A DNA stretch of 6,124 bases from Chromatiales bacterium. Its GTDB lineage: Bacteria; Pseudomonadota; Gammaproteobacteria; Chromatiales; Chromatiaceae. The position numbers were made by a program, and so were the translations under genes. Location: positions 1-6,124 of the forward strand of contig JAKSCN010000550.1 in NCBI GenBank assembly GCA_022360595.1, read 5' to 3'. A model generated the notes under the pieces. It was not told the origin of the DNA. It made no database searches and was given only the letters and a program-made list of their open reading frames with translations. This document shows, piece by piece, positions 1 to 6,124 of this stretch (the first letter of the stretch is position 1; each line of letters starts with the position of its first letter).

Positions 1-2540
1 CCCTCTTCCAGGGCCATTTTCAACTCTTCACGACGCGTGGTCAGGTGCGAAAGCTGGTTGTGCATACGCTCCAGACTCTGGGTCAGTGATTGCTGTGAGC
101 TGCGCATGGATTCGATACGCAGCGCGATCTCATGGGTCAGACTGCGCTGACGGCTCGCCTCCTCACGCACTTCAGTGAGACGATCTTTCAGTTCATCACG
201 ACGCTGAATCAGCGCCTCGCGGCGCTCGCCCAAGGTCTCCATCTCTTCCAGAGCGATGTGCAAGCGACCACGTGCGGTCTCCAGATCTTCACGGCCCTGG
301 GTAATCTGCTGTTTCAGCTCTTCGATATCGCCACGCACACTCTCACTGCGCTGCTGAATATGCTCGGCACGAGTACGCTTACCGCTGAGAGAGGAACGGA
401 TATCCGAAAGTCCTCGGTTCAGTTCATTCACTTCCCGCTGACTCTGCTCCCGCGCCTGCTCATTTTCGCGCATACGCTCGCGGCCGTTCTGTACCGCTTC
501 AGACAACGTCTCAACCCGCTCTTCCAGCATGGCGATCTCTTCCGCCAACTGACGGATTTCACCCTCACGTCCCAGAACACCGCTGGTGCCATCACTCTCT
601 CGATTGAGGCGTATCCAGTTGATTCCCACCCAGATACCATCGCGGGTGATGAGCGACTCGCCGGGCTGCAAACTACTGCGCATCTGCAGCGCCTGACTGA
701 GATCATCGGCCACTTTGACGCCCGCCAACAGACCGGTCATTGGCCAGGGTGCGGTAATTTTGGAGAGCAGCGTGTCGCTACCGGTATCAGTAGGTGGCTG
801 GAAAGCGGTGGTATCCAGCAGCGAGATAGAGCCAGCTTCCAAGCTCTCCAGTGTGCCGGCAAGACCCTCCACCCCATCAACACAGATCGCCTGCAGATGG
901 AAGCCGAGCACCGTCTCCACAGCCTGTTGCCAATCAGACTCCACCTGAATCTTCTCGGCCAGACGGGCGGCACTGGCCAAACCTTGGTTATCAAGCCATT
1001 CGGTGATGCTGTCTTCCTGCTTGCCTAGCGCCGCCTGCTGTAGAGCCTCCAGAGAGGCGTGGCGACCTCGCGCCGTCTGCAGGCGTTCGCGTGCCTGATT
1101 CAGCTCATTGTTGTGCTGACTGTTCTCTTCACGCAAGGTGCTGATCTGCTGAAGCACTGTACTGAGGCGCTCCTGCAAGGCCTCGATCTGCTCCTGGCGC
1201 GCCTCTTCCTGGCCCTCCAGTTCGCGGATATCCTGCAGCAGCTTGTCGTCGCTCAGGCGGCTCAGCTCTTCGTTCATGCGCTCGATGCGCTTCTCCAGAT
1301 TTTGCTCCTGCTGCTCCAGATGATTGATACGGGTGCGCTCCACCTGCGCGGTCTGGGCCGGCTCCGCCGCCTGGTGGTTGAAGTTCTCCCACTCGCTCTG
1401 CCAATTCTGCATCGACTGTTCGGCCTCAGCCAGGCGCTGACTGGTAACCTCTTCGATTGCACGAGTCTCTTCCAGTTGAGGCATCTGCTCTTCCAGCAGA
1501 GCATTGATCTCTTCCAGACGCGAGGAGTCCTGCTGCTGGTGATCGGTAGACTCCTGCCAGGCCTGCTCGGTGTTGTGCAGATCCTGCTCGTGCTGGGAGC
1601 GACTCTCTTTCAGAAATTGAATCGACTGTTCGAGTCGGGCAATATCGCTGCCGACAGAATAGTAACGGCCCTGAACATTATTGAAGTTATCGTTCACTTC
1701 AATGTGTTTCTCACGATTCTGTTCGATATCCGCTTCAAAACGGCGCTGTTTGGCGATGGCTGCTTCCAGGTCTGTTTCACGCTCGGCGATCTGTTTCTCG
1801 CGTCCCTTGGTCTCTTCATCCAGCAGGCGCCAGCGCAGTGCCAGCAGCTCAGCCTTCAAGCGGCGCTCCTGCTCTTTGTAGACCTTATAGCGTTCAGCCG
1901 TAGCCGCCTGGCGCTGTAAGTGGGCGAGCTGTTTTTCGATCTCTTCACGCAGGTCATTGAGGCGATCCAGATTTTCGCGCGTGTGCTTGATGCGGTTCTC
2001 GGTCTCGCGGCGACGCTCTTTATATTTGGAGATACCTGCGGCCTCTTCAAGGAAGGCTCGCAGCTCCTCCGGGCGCGCCTCGATCAGGCGGGAGATCATC
2101 CCCTGTTCAATAATGGAGTAGCTGCGCGGCCCGAGACCGGTGCCGAGAAACAGATCGGTAATGTCGCGCCGCCGGCAGCGGACACTATTCATAAAGTAGT
2201 TGGACTGACCATCACGTGAGACCTGACGCTTCACCGAGATGGTGTTGTACTCGGCGTACTGGCCGCCGGCGCTGCCGTCACTGTTGTCGAACACCAGTTC
2301 GATACTGGCTGTGCCCACCGGCTTACGCGAGTTGGAACCGTTGAAAATAACGTCAGCCATCGATTCGCCACGCAGCATTTTGGCTGAGCTCTCACCCATT
2401 ACCCAACGCACGGCATCGATAGTATTGGATTTCCCACAACCGTTCGGCCCCACGATTCCGACCAGATTGCTCGGAAAGTGAACCGTGGTGGGGTCAACGA
2501 AAGATTTGAATCCTGCCAGTTTTATTTTTTCAAGTCGCAT
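1..2540 (-). CDS. smc: Chromosome segregation protein SMC, C-terminus cut by the window edge
   Basis: Smc is the ATPase and coiled-coil subunit of the Smc-ScpAB condensin, which organises and segregates the chromosome. Reading from the ATG at 2538-2540, 846 codons are visible without a stop. Family proteins are about 1,150-1,200 residues, so roughly the last 300 or more, including the signature and Walker B half of the head, lie left of the window. The N-terminus reads MRLEKIKLAGFKSF and has Walker A GPNGCGKS at residues 31-38. The Q-loop is IIEQG with Q146, followed by FLEEAAGISKYKERR at 163-177. Heptad-rich, Glu/Arg/Gln-rich coiled coil fills about 175-490. SLEALQQAALG at 496-506 precedes a hinge of about 515-655, and the returning coil runs from about 660 to the edge. 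No good Shine-Dalgarno sequence precedes the ATG (AGCGGCCC only), but the homology leaves no doubt about the start. Long open frames on the opposite strand are by-products of its GC-rich coiled-coil codons. Confidence 0.98.
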   Translation of the reverse strand, partial: MRLEKIKLAGFKSFVDPTTVHFPSNLVGIVGPNGCGKSNTIDAVRWVMGESSAKMLRGESMADVIFNGSNSRKPVGTASIELVFDNSDGSAGGQYAEYNTISVKRQVSRDGQSNYFMNSVRCRRRDITDLFLGTGLGPRSYSIIEQGMISRLIEARPEELRAFLEEAAGISKYKERRRETENRIKHTRENLDRLNDLREEIEKQLAHLQRQAATAERYKVYKEQERRLKAELLALRWRLLDEETKGREKQIAERETDLEAAIAKQRRFEADIEQNREKHIEVNDNFNNVQGRYYSVGSDIARLEQSIQFLKESRSQHEQDLHNTEQAWQESTDHQQQDSSRLEEINALLEEQMPQLEETRAIEEVTSQRLAEAEQSMQNWQSEWENFNHQAAEPAQTAQVERTRINHLEQQEQNLEKRIERMNEELSRLSDDKLLQDIRELEGQEEARQEQIEALQERLSTVLQQISTLREENSQHNNELNQARERLQTARGRHASLEALQQAALGKQEDSITEWLDNQGLASAARLAEKIQVESDWQQAVETVLGFHLQAICVDGVEGLAGTLESLEAGSISLLDTTAFQPPTDTGSDTLLSKITAPWPMTGLLAGVKVADDLSQALQMRSSLQPGESLITRDGIWVGINWIRLNRESDGTSGVLGREGEIRQLAEEIAMLEERVETLSEAVQNGRERMRENEQAREQSQREVNELNRGLSDIRSSLSGKRTRAEHIQQRSESVRGDIEELKQQITQGREDLETARGRLHIALEEMETLGERREALIQRRDELKDRLTEVREEASRQRSLTHEIALRIESMRSSQQSLTQSLERMHNQLSHLTTRREELKMALEE

Positions 2541-2588
2541 GGGCCGCTAAGATACAGCCCAGCGACCGTTGTGACAAGCGTGCATGCT

Positions 2589-2594
2589 ATTATA
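2589..2594 (-). promoter_or_regulatory. Candidate -10 element for smc
   Basis: Read on the minus strand this is a perfect TATAAT, about 50 bases upstream of the smc ATG in an AT-rich gap. No convincing -35 hexamer lies 16-18 bases upstream (the sequence there is TATATT-like), so either an activator or the AT-rich upstream DNA would have to help. The call rests on the -10 match and its position only. Confidence 0.4.
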
Positions 2595-2611
2595 AAAAAC
2601 TTTAAATAGGC

Positions 2612-2638
2612 AATATATCTATATGATTTAGATATATT
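2612..2638. repeat. Perfect 10-bp inverted repeat upstream of smc
   Basis: The arms AATATATCTA (2612-2621) and TAGATATATT (2629-2638) are exact reverse complements separated by 7 bases. The element lies just upstream of the candidate smc -10 and 58 bases beyond the end of the chemoreceptor remnant. The arms contain only one G or C pair each, so a strong RNA hairpin terminator is unlikely. A protein-binding operator or a chance AT palindrome are the alternatives. The rest of the 2541-2695 gap shows no other feature. Confidence 0.45.
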
Positions 2639-2695
2639 TACTTTTTACTTGCCAAAAAATTACTCAGCTTAAATTTTGACATTCATCTCAGGCTG

Positions 2696-3059
2696 CTACT
2701 GATACTTGAATTTAGCGGTAATCTGGCCGAGCGCCCGCACCAATTCGTTAAGCGAACGGCTGGTGTTGATCGGTGCGGCCACTGATCTGTACCGCCGACT
2801 TCTGAATTGCCCCCATATTTTCAGCCACATGTTTGGCCATGGCGTTCTGCTGCTCAACCGTGGTGGCGATCCCCTGACTCATTAATGCCCTCTTCTCGAT
2901 ACTCTGTTTGATGCCGTTGAACTGATTGAGGATCTCCTGAGAGTTACGGGCATTTTCACGAAAACGCTCCCCTTCTTGTGCCTCTTGCTGGATACTATCT
3001 CCGGTGGCAACCATTGGCTCGACCGATAATTTCCTCCCTTTATCCTCTTCAGGCGACAT
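2696..3059 (-). pseudogene. Methyl-accepting chemotaxis protein, 3' remnant with frameshift
   Basis: Chemoreceptors (MCPs) sense ligands and control the CheA kinase through a long cytoplasmic coiled-coil hairpin. Only the last part of the C-terminal helix survives here. The ATG at 3057-3059 opens a frame reading EDKGRKLSVEPMV, then IATTVEQQNAMAKHVAENM, with typical MCP heptads, and it stops at 2748-2750. A +1/-1 shift around 2765-2775 restores a second frame, INTSRSLNELVRALGQ then ITAKFKYQ, that ends at 2696-2698 and matches the usual MCP tail of a leucine-rich amphipathic helix ending in FKY or similar. The sensor, HAMP region, conserved hairpin tip and first methylation helix are all absent. 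There is no ribosome binding site before the ATG. I infer a dead gene fragment left by deletion. The alternative, a short functional helical protein of about 103 residues, is unlikely given the shifted tail. Confidence 0.75.
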
Positions 3060-3076
3060 CAACAGTGCCGTATAAT
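3048..3076 (+). promoter_or_regulatory. Candidate sigma70 promoter for queF
   Basis: A perfect TATAAT at 3071-3076 is preceded by TTCAGG at 3048-3053 with a 17-base spacer. The -35 is weak. Transcription would start near 3083 and leave a leader of about 35 bases, with GGAA at 3107-3110 seven bases before the queF ATG. The -35 lies within the first codons of the chemoreceptor remnant on the other strand, so that fragment no longer constrains this DNA. I looked for a preQ1 riboswitch in the leader and saw no preQ1-I hallmarks. Confidence 0.5.
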
Positions 3077-3117
3077 CCCCGCACTCACATGTATTGCCTT
3101 AACTTTGGAAATTAACT

Positions 3118-3606
3118 ATGCCCAGCCAGCCCAGTAAAGATCTGGAGACTTTTGAAAATCCGCAACCAGAGCGCGACTACACCATCCGTATCCGCGTACC
3201 TGAGTTTACCTGCCTCTGCCCCAAGACCGGCCAGCCCGACTTTGCTGAACTCACCTTAGAGTATGTGGCCGATAAGCTGTGTGTTGAGCTGAAGGCACTG
3301 AAGATGTATGTCTGGTCGTTCCGTGATGAAGGGGCCTTCCACGAAGCGGTGACCAATCAGATTCTTAGCGATCTGGTAGAGGCGATTCAGCCACGTTTCA
3401 TGCGCCTGACCGCTGACTTCAATGTACGTGGTGGTATCTACACTACCGTGGTAGCGGAGCATCGTGCCGAAGGCTGGCAACCACCTGTCGCCGTCACACT
3501 GCCCTACGCTTGCCAAACAATCCGGTTTATCTTGGCTTCGATATCGGCACCTCCGGGTGCCGGTTGGCCATTATCGATAACGACAAGCACCTGCTGGGCG
3601 AGCTAG
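3118..3606 (+). CDS. queF: NADPH-dependent 7-cyano-7-deazaguanine reductase (QueF, short type)
   Basis: QueF reduces the nitrile preQ0 to the amine preQ1 with two NADPH, a cytoplasmic step in making the tRNA wobble base queuosine. The catalytic block FTCLCPKTGQPDF contains Cys34, which forms the thioimide, and Asp41. The NADPH-binding QueF motif runs from VELKALKMY to WSFRDEGAFHE (residues 56-76). Glu76 lies 42 residues after the Cys, the same spacing as Cys55 to Glu97 in Bacillus subtilis. RGGIYTTVVAEHRAEGW is the typical family C-terminal segment. This is the single-domain form, unlike the long QueF of Escherichia coli. GGAA at 3107-3110 supports the ATG. The oddity is the end: family similarity fades at VAVTLP (residue 129), where the next codon is TAC (3505-3507), one base from a stop. 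The frame then runs 33 more residues through the start of the kinase gene. The enzyme itself is secure; the true 3' end is doubtful. Confidence 0.94.
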   Translation: MPSQPSKDLETFENPQPERDYTIRIRVPEFTCLCPKTGQPDFAELTLEYVADKLCVELKALKMYVWSFRDEGAFHEAVTNQILSDLVEAIQPRFMRLTADFNVRGGIYTTVVAEHRAEGWQPPVAVTLPYACQTIRFILASISAPPGAGWPLSITTSTCWAS

Positions 3607-4820
3607 CCCTCCCCTTACCAGCGCCAAATCGACCGGTGCCAGGCTATGTTGAACAACACCCAAAAGTCTGGTGGGTAGCGGTCAAGCAACTCCTGCAACA
3701 GCTATCTCAACAGTTTCCAGACCACACACCCCAAGCACTCGCCATTGACGGTACGTCATCAACGCTACTGCTCTGCGATGCCGATGGAGAACCTCTCCAC
3801 CCTGCGCTGATGTACAACGACAGCCGCGCCATCAAACAGGCCGAAATCCTGAGCAAGATTGCGCCAACCGATAGCCCGGTAATCTCTGCCAGCTCCAGTT
3901 TAGCCAAAGCGCTCTATCTTGCAGGGCAATTCCCCTCACAGGGGCAAGCCCATCTGATGCACCAGGCAGACTGGCTACTTGGCAAACTGTCTGGAGAGCC
4001 GGGGGTTAGTGATGACAATAATTGTCTGAAATTGGGTTACGACACTATCAACGGTTGCTGGCCCGAATGGCTGGAACAACTCCCCATACCTCAACAATGG
4101 CTCCCCAAAGTCTCCCCGCCCGGCACCACCGTCGGTTTGATCTCCCCCAGAATCGCGAATGAGCTGAACTTGCCACCGCAGCTTAAATTGGTTGCCGGTA
4201 CGACAGACTCCACAGCGGCAACGCTCGCTGCCGGTATCTCGCAGATTGGTGAGGCTGTCACCTCACTGGGTAGCACACTGGTGCTCAAAGTGTTATCGGA
4301 TCGGCCTGTATTTGCGGCCGAGTATGGTGTCTATAGCCATCGGATCGGTGACTTGTGGTTAGTAGGTGGCGCTTCAAATAGTGGTGGGGCGGTACTGAAA
4401 CAGTACTTTTCTGATGAACAGATTCAGGCATACAGTCAACGGGTCAACCCCAACAAGCCAACCGGACTCAACTACTACCCACTGCCATCAATGGGTGAGC
4501 GGTTCCCCATCAACGACCCTCAGTTACAGCCTAGACTGACTCCCCGGCCCGCCTCTGACCCGCTGTTTTTCCAGGGCATTCTCGAAGGTATTGCTCAGAT
4601 CGAATGCGAGGGTTACGCCCGCCTGTCTGAACTCGGCGCCCCTGCGGCAAATCAGATATGGAGTATTGGGGGTGGAACAGCCAACCGGGGCTGGTTAGAG
4701 ATCAGAGAAAAACTGCTTGGGTGTCCGATCCAAGCTGCCCCCCATCAACAGGCAGCTTATGGCGCTGCTCTCCTCGCACACCATTATAATCGCAAAAAAA
4801 TGTGTTATAGTTCCAGCTAA
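3510..4820 (+). CDS. FGGY-family sugar kinase, probably D-ribulose kinase (SePSK/XK-1-like)
   Basis: FGGY kinases transfer phosphate from ATP to a sugar. This one looks most like the compact D-ribulose kinases of cyanobacteria and plants (SePSK, XK-1), which make ribulose 5-phosphate. It has 436 residues, shorter than typical xylulokinases of about 480-500. The N-terminal motif LGFDIGTSG carries Asp11 and Thr14, and GTTDS carries the likely catalytic base Asp233. GGASNSGG at 286-293 and GGGTANRGW at 387-395 belong to the C-terminal ATP-binding lobe. The conserved first strand begins at residue 7, so the TTG at 3510 is the only sensible start nearby, although no Shine-Dalgarno sequence precedes it. 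It overlaps the queF frame by 97 bases, suggesting translational coupling in one transcript. The last dozen residues (HHYNRKKMCYSSS) lie beyond the conserved domain and follow an A7 run at 4794-4800. Xylulose or another pentulose as substrate cannot be excluded. Confidence 0.92.
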   Translation: MPNNPVYLGFDIGTSGCRLAIIDNDKHLLGELALPLPAPNRPVPGYVEQHPKVWWVAVKQLLQQLSQQFPDHTPQALAIDGTSSTLLLCDADGEPLHPALMYNDSRAIKQAEILSKIAPTDSPVISASSSLAKALYLAGQFPSQGQAHLMHQADWLLGKLSGEPGVSDDNNCLKLGYDTINGCWPEWLEQLPIPQQWLPKVSPPGTTVGLISPRIANELNLPPQLKLVAGTTDSTAATLAAGISQIGEAVTSLGSTLVLKVLSDRPVFAAEYGVYSHRIGDLWLVGGASNSGGAVLKQYFSDEQIQAYSQRVNPNKPTGLNYYPLPSMGERFPINDPQLQPRLTPRPASDPLFFQGILEGIAQIECEGYARLSELGAPAANQIWSIGGGTANRGWLEIREKLLGCPIQAAPHQQAAYGAALLAHHYNRKKMCYSSS

Positions 4821-4834
4821 TTGATCTGCGTCAA
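4821..4834. promoter_or_regulatory. Candidate FNR/ANR/DNR-type binding site
   Basis: The sequence TTGATCTGCGTCAA matches the FNR-family consensus TTGAT-N4-ATCAA at 9 of 10 specified bases (G replaces the first A of the right half). It begins on the base after the kinase stop codon and ends 75 bases before the ATG of the secreted protein gene. A weak downstream promoter, CGGACA (4857-4862) with TATTTT (4882-4887) at a 19-base spacing, would put the site about 65 bases upstream of the start, a class I activator position. The match is good, but regulation is inferred from one site. Confidence 0.5.
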
Positions 4835-4893
4835 TAACAACTAAGCGAGCTTTCTACGGACAGAGGGCATTTAAAAACAACTATTTTGGGCCT

Positions 4894-4899
4894 GAGGGG
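4894..4899 (+). promoter_or_regulatory. Ribosome binding site that fixes the start of the secreted protein gene
   Basis: GAGGGG lies 10 bases before the ATG at 4910 and 19 bases before the second in-frame ATG at 4919. The first ATG is therefore preferred, although the second (MKKIAV) would give an equally good signal peptide. Confidence 0.6.
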
Positions 4900-4909
4900 A
4901 TATACCACC

Positions 4910-6124
4910 ATGCTGCCGATGAAAAAGATCGCCGTTACTATATTAATGGGTGCATGTTTTTCTACACCTAATCTATTCGCTACCGAACAGAAGCAAGCCA
5001 GCGATCCTATTACCACCCAGGTTACCTCCTCCGGATTAAGCTGGGCATCAACCCAACAACAGAGCGGATTTGGCCTGCAACTCACCGTTTCAGGACCCAA
5101 TGACTGGTATTTCCAGAGAACCTTTTCTGCAGGACAGACAGCTACTTTCACGCCATCCGATAATCCAGCGGGTACCGCACCCGATGGTAGCTATACCTAC
5201 GAGGTTGTCTCTGTCGTAGTCGGTACGAGTAAAAGTCGTTTAACTGGTCCTGCCGATTCATCGCCTACAGTAAAAACATCCGGCGCTTTTATGATCTCTG
5301 GTGGACAAATTATCGGCAATGACGGAACTGCAGAAGGAAGTACTGTTAAAGATATTCCGAATTACGATGATGTATTTGTTGCTGGGTCCCTATGTGTAGG
5401 CCAAGACTGTGCAAACAATGAAAGCTTCGGATACGATACCATCAGGTTGAAAGAGAACAATCTACGGATTAGATTTTTTGACACATCTAATTCAGCAAGC
5501 TTTCCGAGCCGTGATTGGCAAATCACTGTCAACGACGCCACTAATGGTGGCGCCAATAAGTTTTCCATCGACGATATCGATGGTAGCAAAACACCTTTTA
5601 CAATTGAAGCTGGCGCACCATCCCACTCCCTATACGTTGATGACGGCGGCCGAGTTGGATTAGGCAAATCGACACCGGTCGTTGAACTGCATATCGTTGA
5701 CGGTGATAGCCCCACATTGCGCTTGGAACAAGATGGCTCCAGCGGTTTTACCCCACAAACCTGGGATGTAGCAGGTAATGAGACCAATTTTTTCATAAGA
5801 GACGCAAGCAATGGAAGTACCCTACCTTTAAGAATCCGCCCCGGCGCACCAACCGATAGCCTGTATATCAAGGAAAATGGCTTCATAGGTCTCGGCACCT
5901 CGAATCCTTCCGCTAAGCTACATATAAAGGGCGCCAACGCCAGTACCGATACACTATTTCGTATTGAGCGGGGAACGCCTCACGCAACAGACCAACAGAT
6001 ACTCTTCGAAGTATTGGATGACGGCAGTGCATCGCTCATGAAAGTACTGGCTCAGGGTTCAGACCGAAATATCAAGAAAAATATAGAATCTGTTGATACA
6101 GCGGAAATTCTCGAAAAAATCACA
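4910..6124 (+). CDS. Secreted repeat protein with C-terminal S74 (endosialidase-type) chaperone domain, cut by the window edge
   Basis: There are 405 codons open to the right edge, with no stop. Residues 1-24 form a signal peptide: MLPMKK, a hydrophobic core, and a cleavage site after NLFA. C16 (MGAC) is a poor lipobox, so lipidation is doubtful. About 30-125 looks like a beta-sandwich (LQLTVSGP, FSAGQTATF, DGSYTYEVV), followed by SGAFMISGGQI. CVGQDC holds the only two cysteines of the visible mature chain (162, 167), followed by SFGYDTIRLKENNLRIRF. Two related repeats (from W203 and W285) each end in GLGxSxP then LHI. At 384 begins SDRNIKKNIE, the start of the peptidase S74 intramolecular chaperone. 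Ser384 and Lys389 have the same five-residue spacing as the self-cleaving Ser-Lys pair of phage endosialidases. By analogy the chaperone would trimerise a stalk and then cut itself off. I infer a fibrous exported or surface protein. Its function and partners are unknown, and no phage genes adjoin it. Confidence 0.85.
   Translation, partial: MLPMKKIAVTILMGACFSTPNLFATEQKQASDPITTQVTSSGLSWASTQQQSGFGLQLTVSGPNDWYFQRTFSAGQTATFTPSDNPAGTAPDGSYTYEVVSVVVGTSKSRLTGPADSSPTVKTSGAFMISGGQIIGNDGTAEGSTVKDIPNYDDVFVAGSLCVGQDCANNESFGYDTIRLKENNLRIRFFDTSNSASFPSRDWQITVNDATNGGANKFSIDDIDGSKTPFTIEAGAPSHSLYVDDGGRVGLGKSTPVVELHIVDGDSPTLRLEQDGSSGFTPQTWDVAGNETNFFIRDASNGSTLPLRIRPGAPTDSLYIKENGFIGLGTSNPSAKLHIKGANASTDTLFRIERGTPHATDQQILFEVLDDGSASLMKVLAQGSDRNIKKNIESVDTAEILEKIT
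5516..5695 (+). repeat. Repeat unit 1 within the secreted protein
   Basis: This 60-residue unit runs from W203 (WQITVND) through a FSIDD segment, FTIEAGAPSHSLYVDDGG, and RVGLGKSTP to VVELHI. It aligns with the unit starting at 5762: tryptophan start, AGAP or PGAP followed by SLY, then GLG and LHI. The similarity is at protein level and the DNA copies have diverged. The GLGTxxP-xLHV pattern is common in stalk regions upstream of S74 chaperones. Confidence 0.65.
5762..5926 (+). repeat. Repeat unit 2 within the secreted protein
   Basis: This 55-residue unit starts at W285 (WDVAGNETNFFIRDASNG) and continues through LRIRPGAPTDSLYIKENG and FIGLGTSNP to AKLHI. It matches unit 1 in order and spacing with small gaps. 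It is joined to unit 1 by a 22-residue linker (VDGDSPTLRLEQDG and flanks). Confidence 0.65.

Noticed and set aside
132..2219. Long plus-strand open frames at 132-1028, 1059-1919 and 1920-2219
   Set aside because: They lie codon-on-codon antisense to smc. Their Leu-rich translations mirror Glu/Gln/Lys coiled-coil codons, and they lack ribosome binding sites and recognisable domains.
3077..3117. preQ1 riboswitch in the queF leader
   Set aside because: The leader is only about 35 bases and lacks the C-rich loop and A-rich tail of preQ1-I aptamers.
4785..4811. TATAAT (4785-4790), the A7 run and TTATAG (4806-4811) as a promoter or terminator
   Set aside because: No -35 hexamer lies at proper spacing, the TATAA/TTATA pairing is short with no GC stem, and most of it is inside the kinase coding sequence.
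4910..4960. Lipoprotein signal peptide (MGAC)
   Set aside because: The position -3 residue is Met and -2 is Gly, a poor lipobox, whereas NLFA gives a reasonable ordinary signal peptidase site.
4831..5151. Minus-strand frame of 106 codons across the secreted gene's start
   Set aside because: It covers the leader, ribosome binding site and signal peptide region of the plus-strand gene and has no recognisable domain.
5362..5937. Minus-strand frame of 191 codons
   Set aside because: It is antisense to the secreted protein gene, which has a signal peptide, repeats and a recognisable S74 motif. The antisense translation shows no motif.

Overview
The window looks like a chromosomal segment of a gammaproteobacterium. 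The Smc sequence, with a block reading SLEALQQAALG just before its hinge, is of the gammaproteobacterial kind. A short (type I) QueF and a SePSK/XK-1-like ribulose kinase would fit a sulfur-oxidising or Chromatiales-like lineage, but that placement is inference and no genus can be named from this sequence. There are no RNA genes, insertion sequences, CRISPR arrays or phage structural modules.

Layout. (1) 1-2540, minus strand: smc, cut by the left edge. It covers the N-terminal ATPase half-head, first coiled-coil arm, hinge and part of the returning arm, and is open throughout. (2) 2541-2695: an AT-rich non-coding gap upstream of smc with a TATAAT -10 candidate and a perfect 10-bp inverted repeat. 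(3) 2696-3059, minus strand: a decayed 3' fragment of a methyl-accepting chemotaxis protein gene. It has lost everything upstream of the C-terminal helix and carries a frameshift near its end. (4) 3118-3606, plus strand: queF, the last step of preQ1 synthesis. Its reading frame runs past the expected end and overlaps the next gene by 97 bases. (5) 3510-4820, plus strand: an FGGY-family sugar kinase, most likely D-ribulose kinase, starting at TTG. (6) 4821-4834: a near-consensus FNR/ANR-type box directly after the kinase stop codon. (7) 4910 to the right edge, plus strand: a secreted repeat-containing protein ending in the start of an endosialidase-type (peptidase S74) intramolecular chaperone domain.

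How the parts relate. queF and the kinase are co-directional and overlapping, so they are probably co-transcribed from a promoter at about 3048-3076. That promoter abuts the dead chemoreceptor fragment on the opposite strand. The two products act in different pathways (queuosine precursor synthesis and sugar phosphorylation), so the pairing is a curiosity, not an obvious pathway. The secreted protein has its own leader, a good ribosome binding site and a possible oxygen-responsive operator, so it is probably a separate transcription unit. It is visibly more AT-rich in codon choice than smc. It is the least understood item here: a signal-peptide-bearing protein with a self-processing trimerisation chaperone like those of phage tail spikes, but in a non-phage context.
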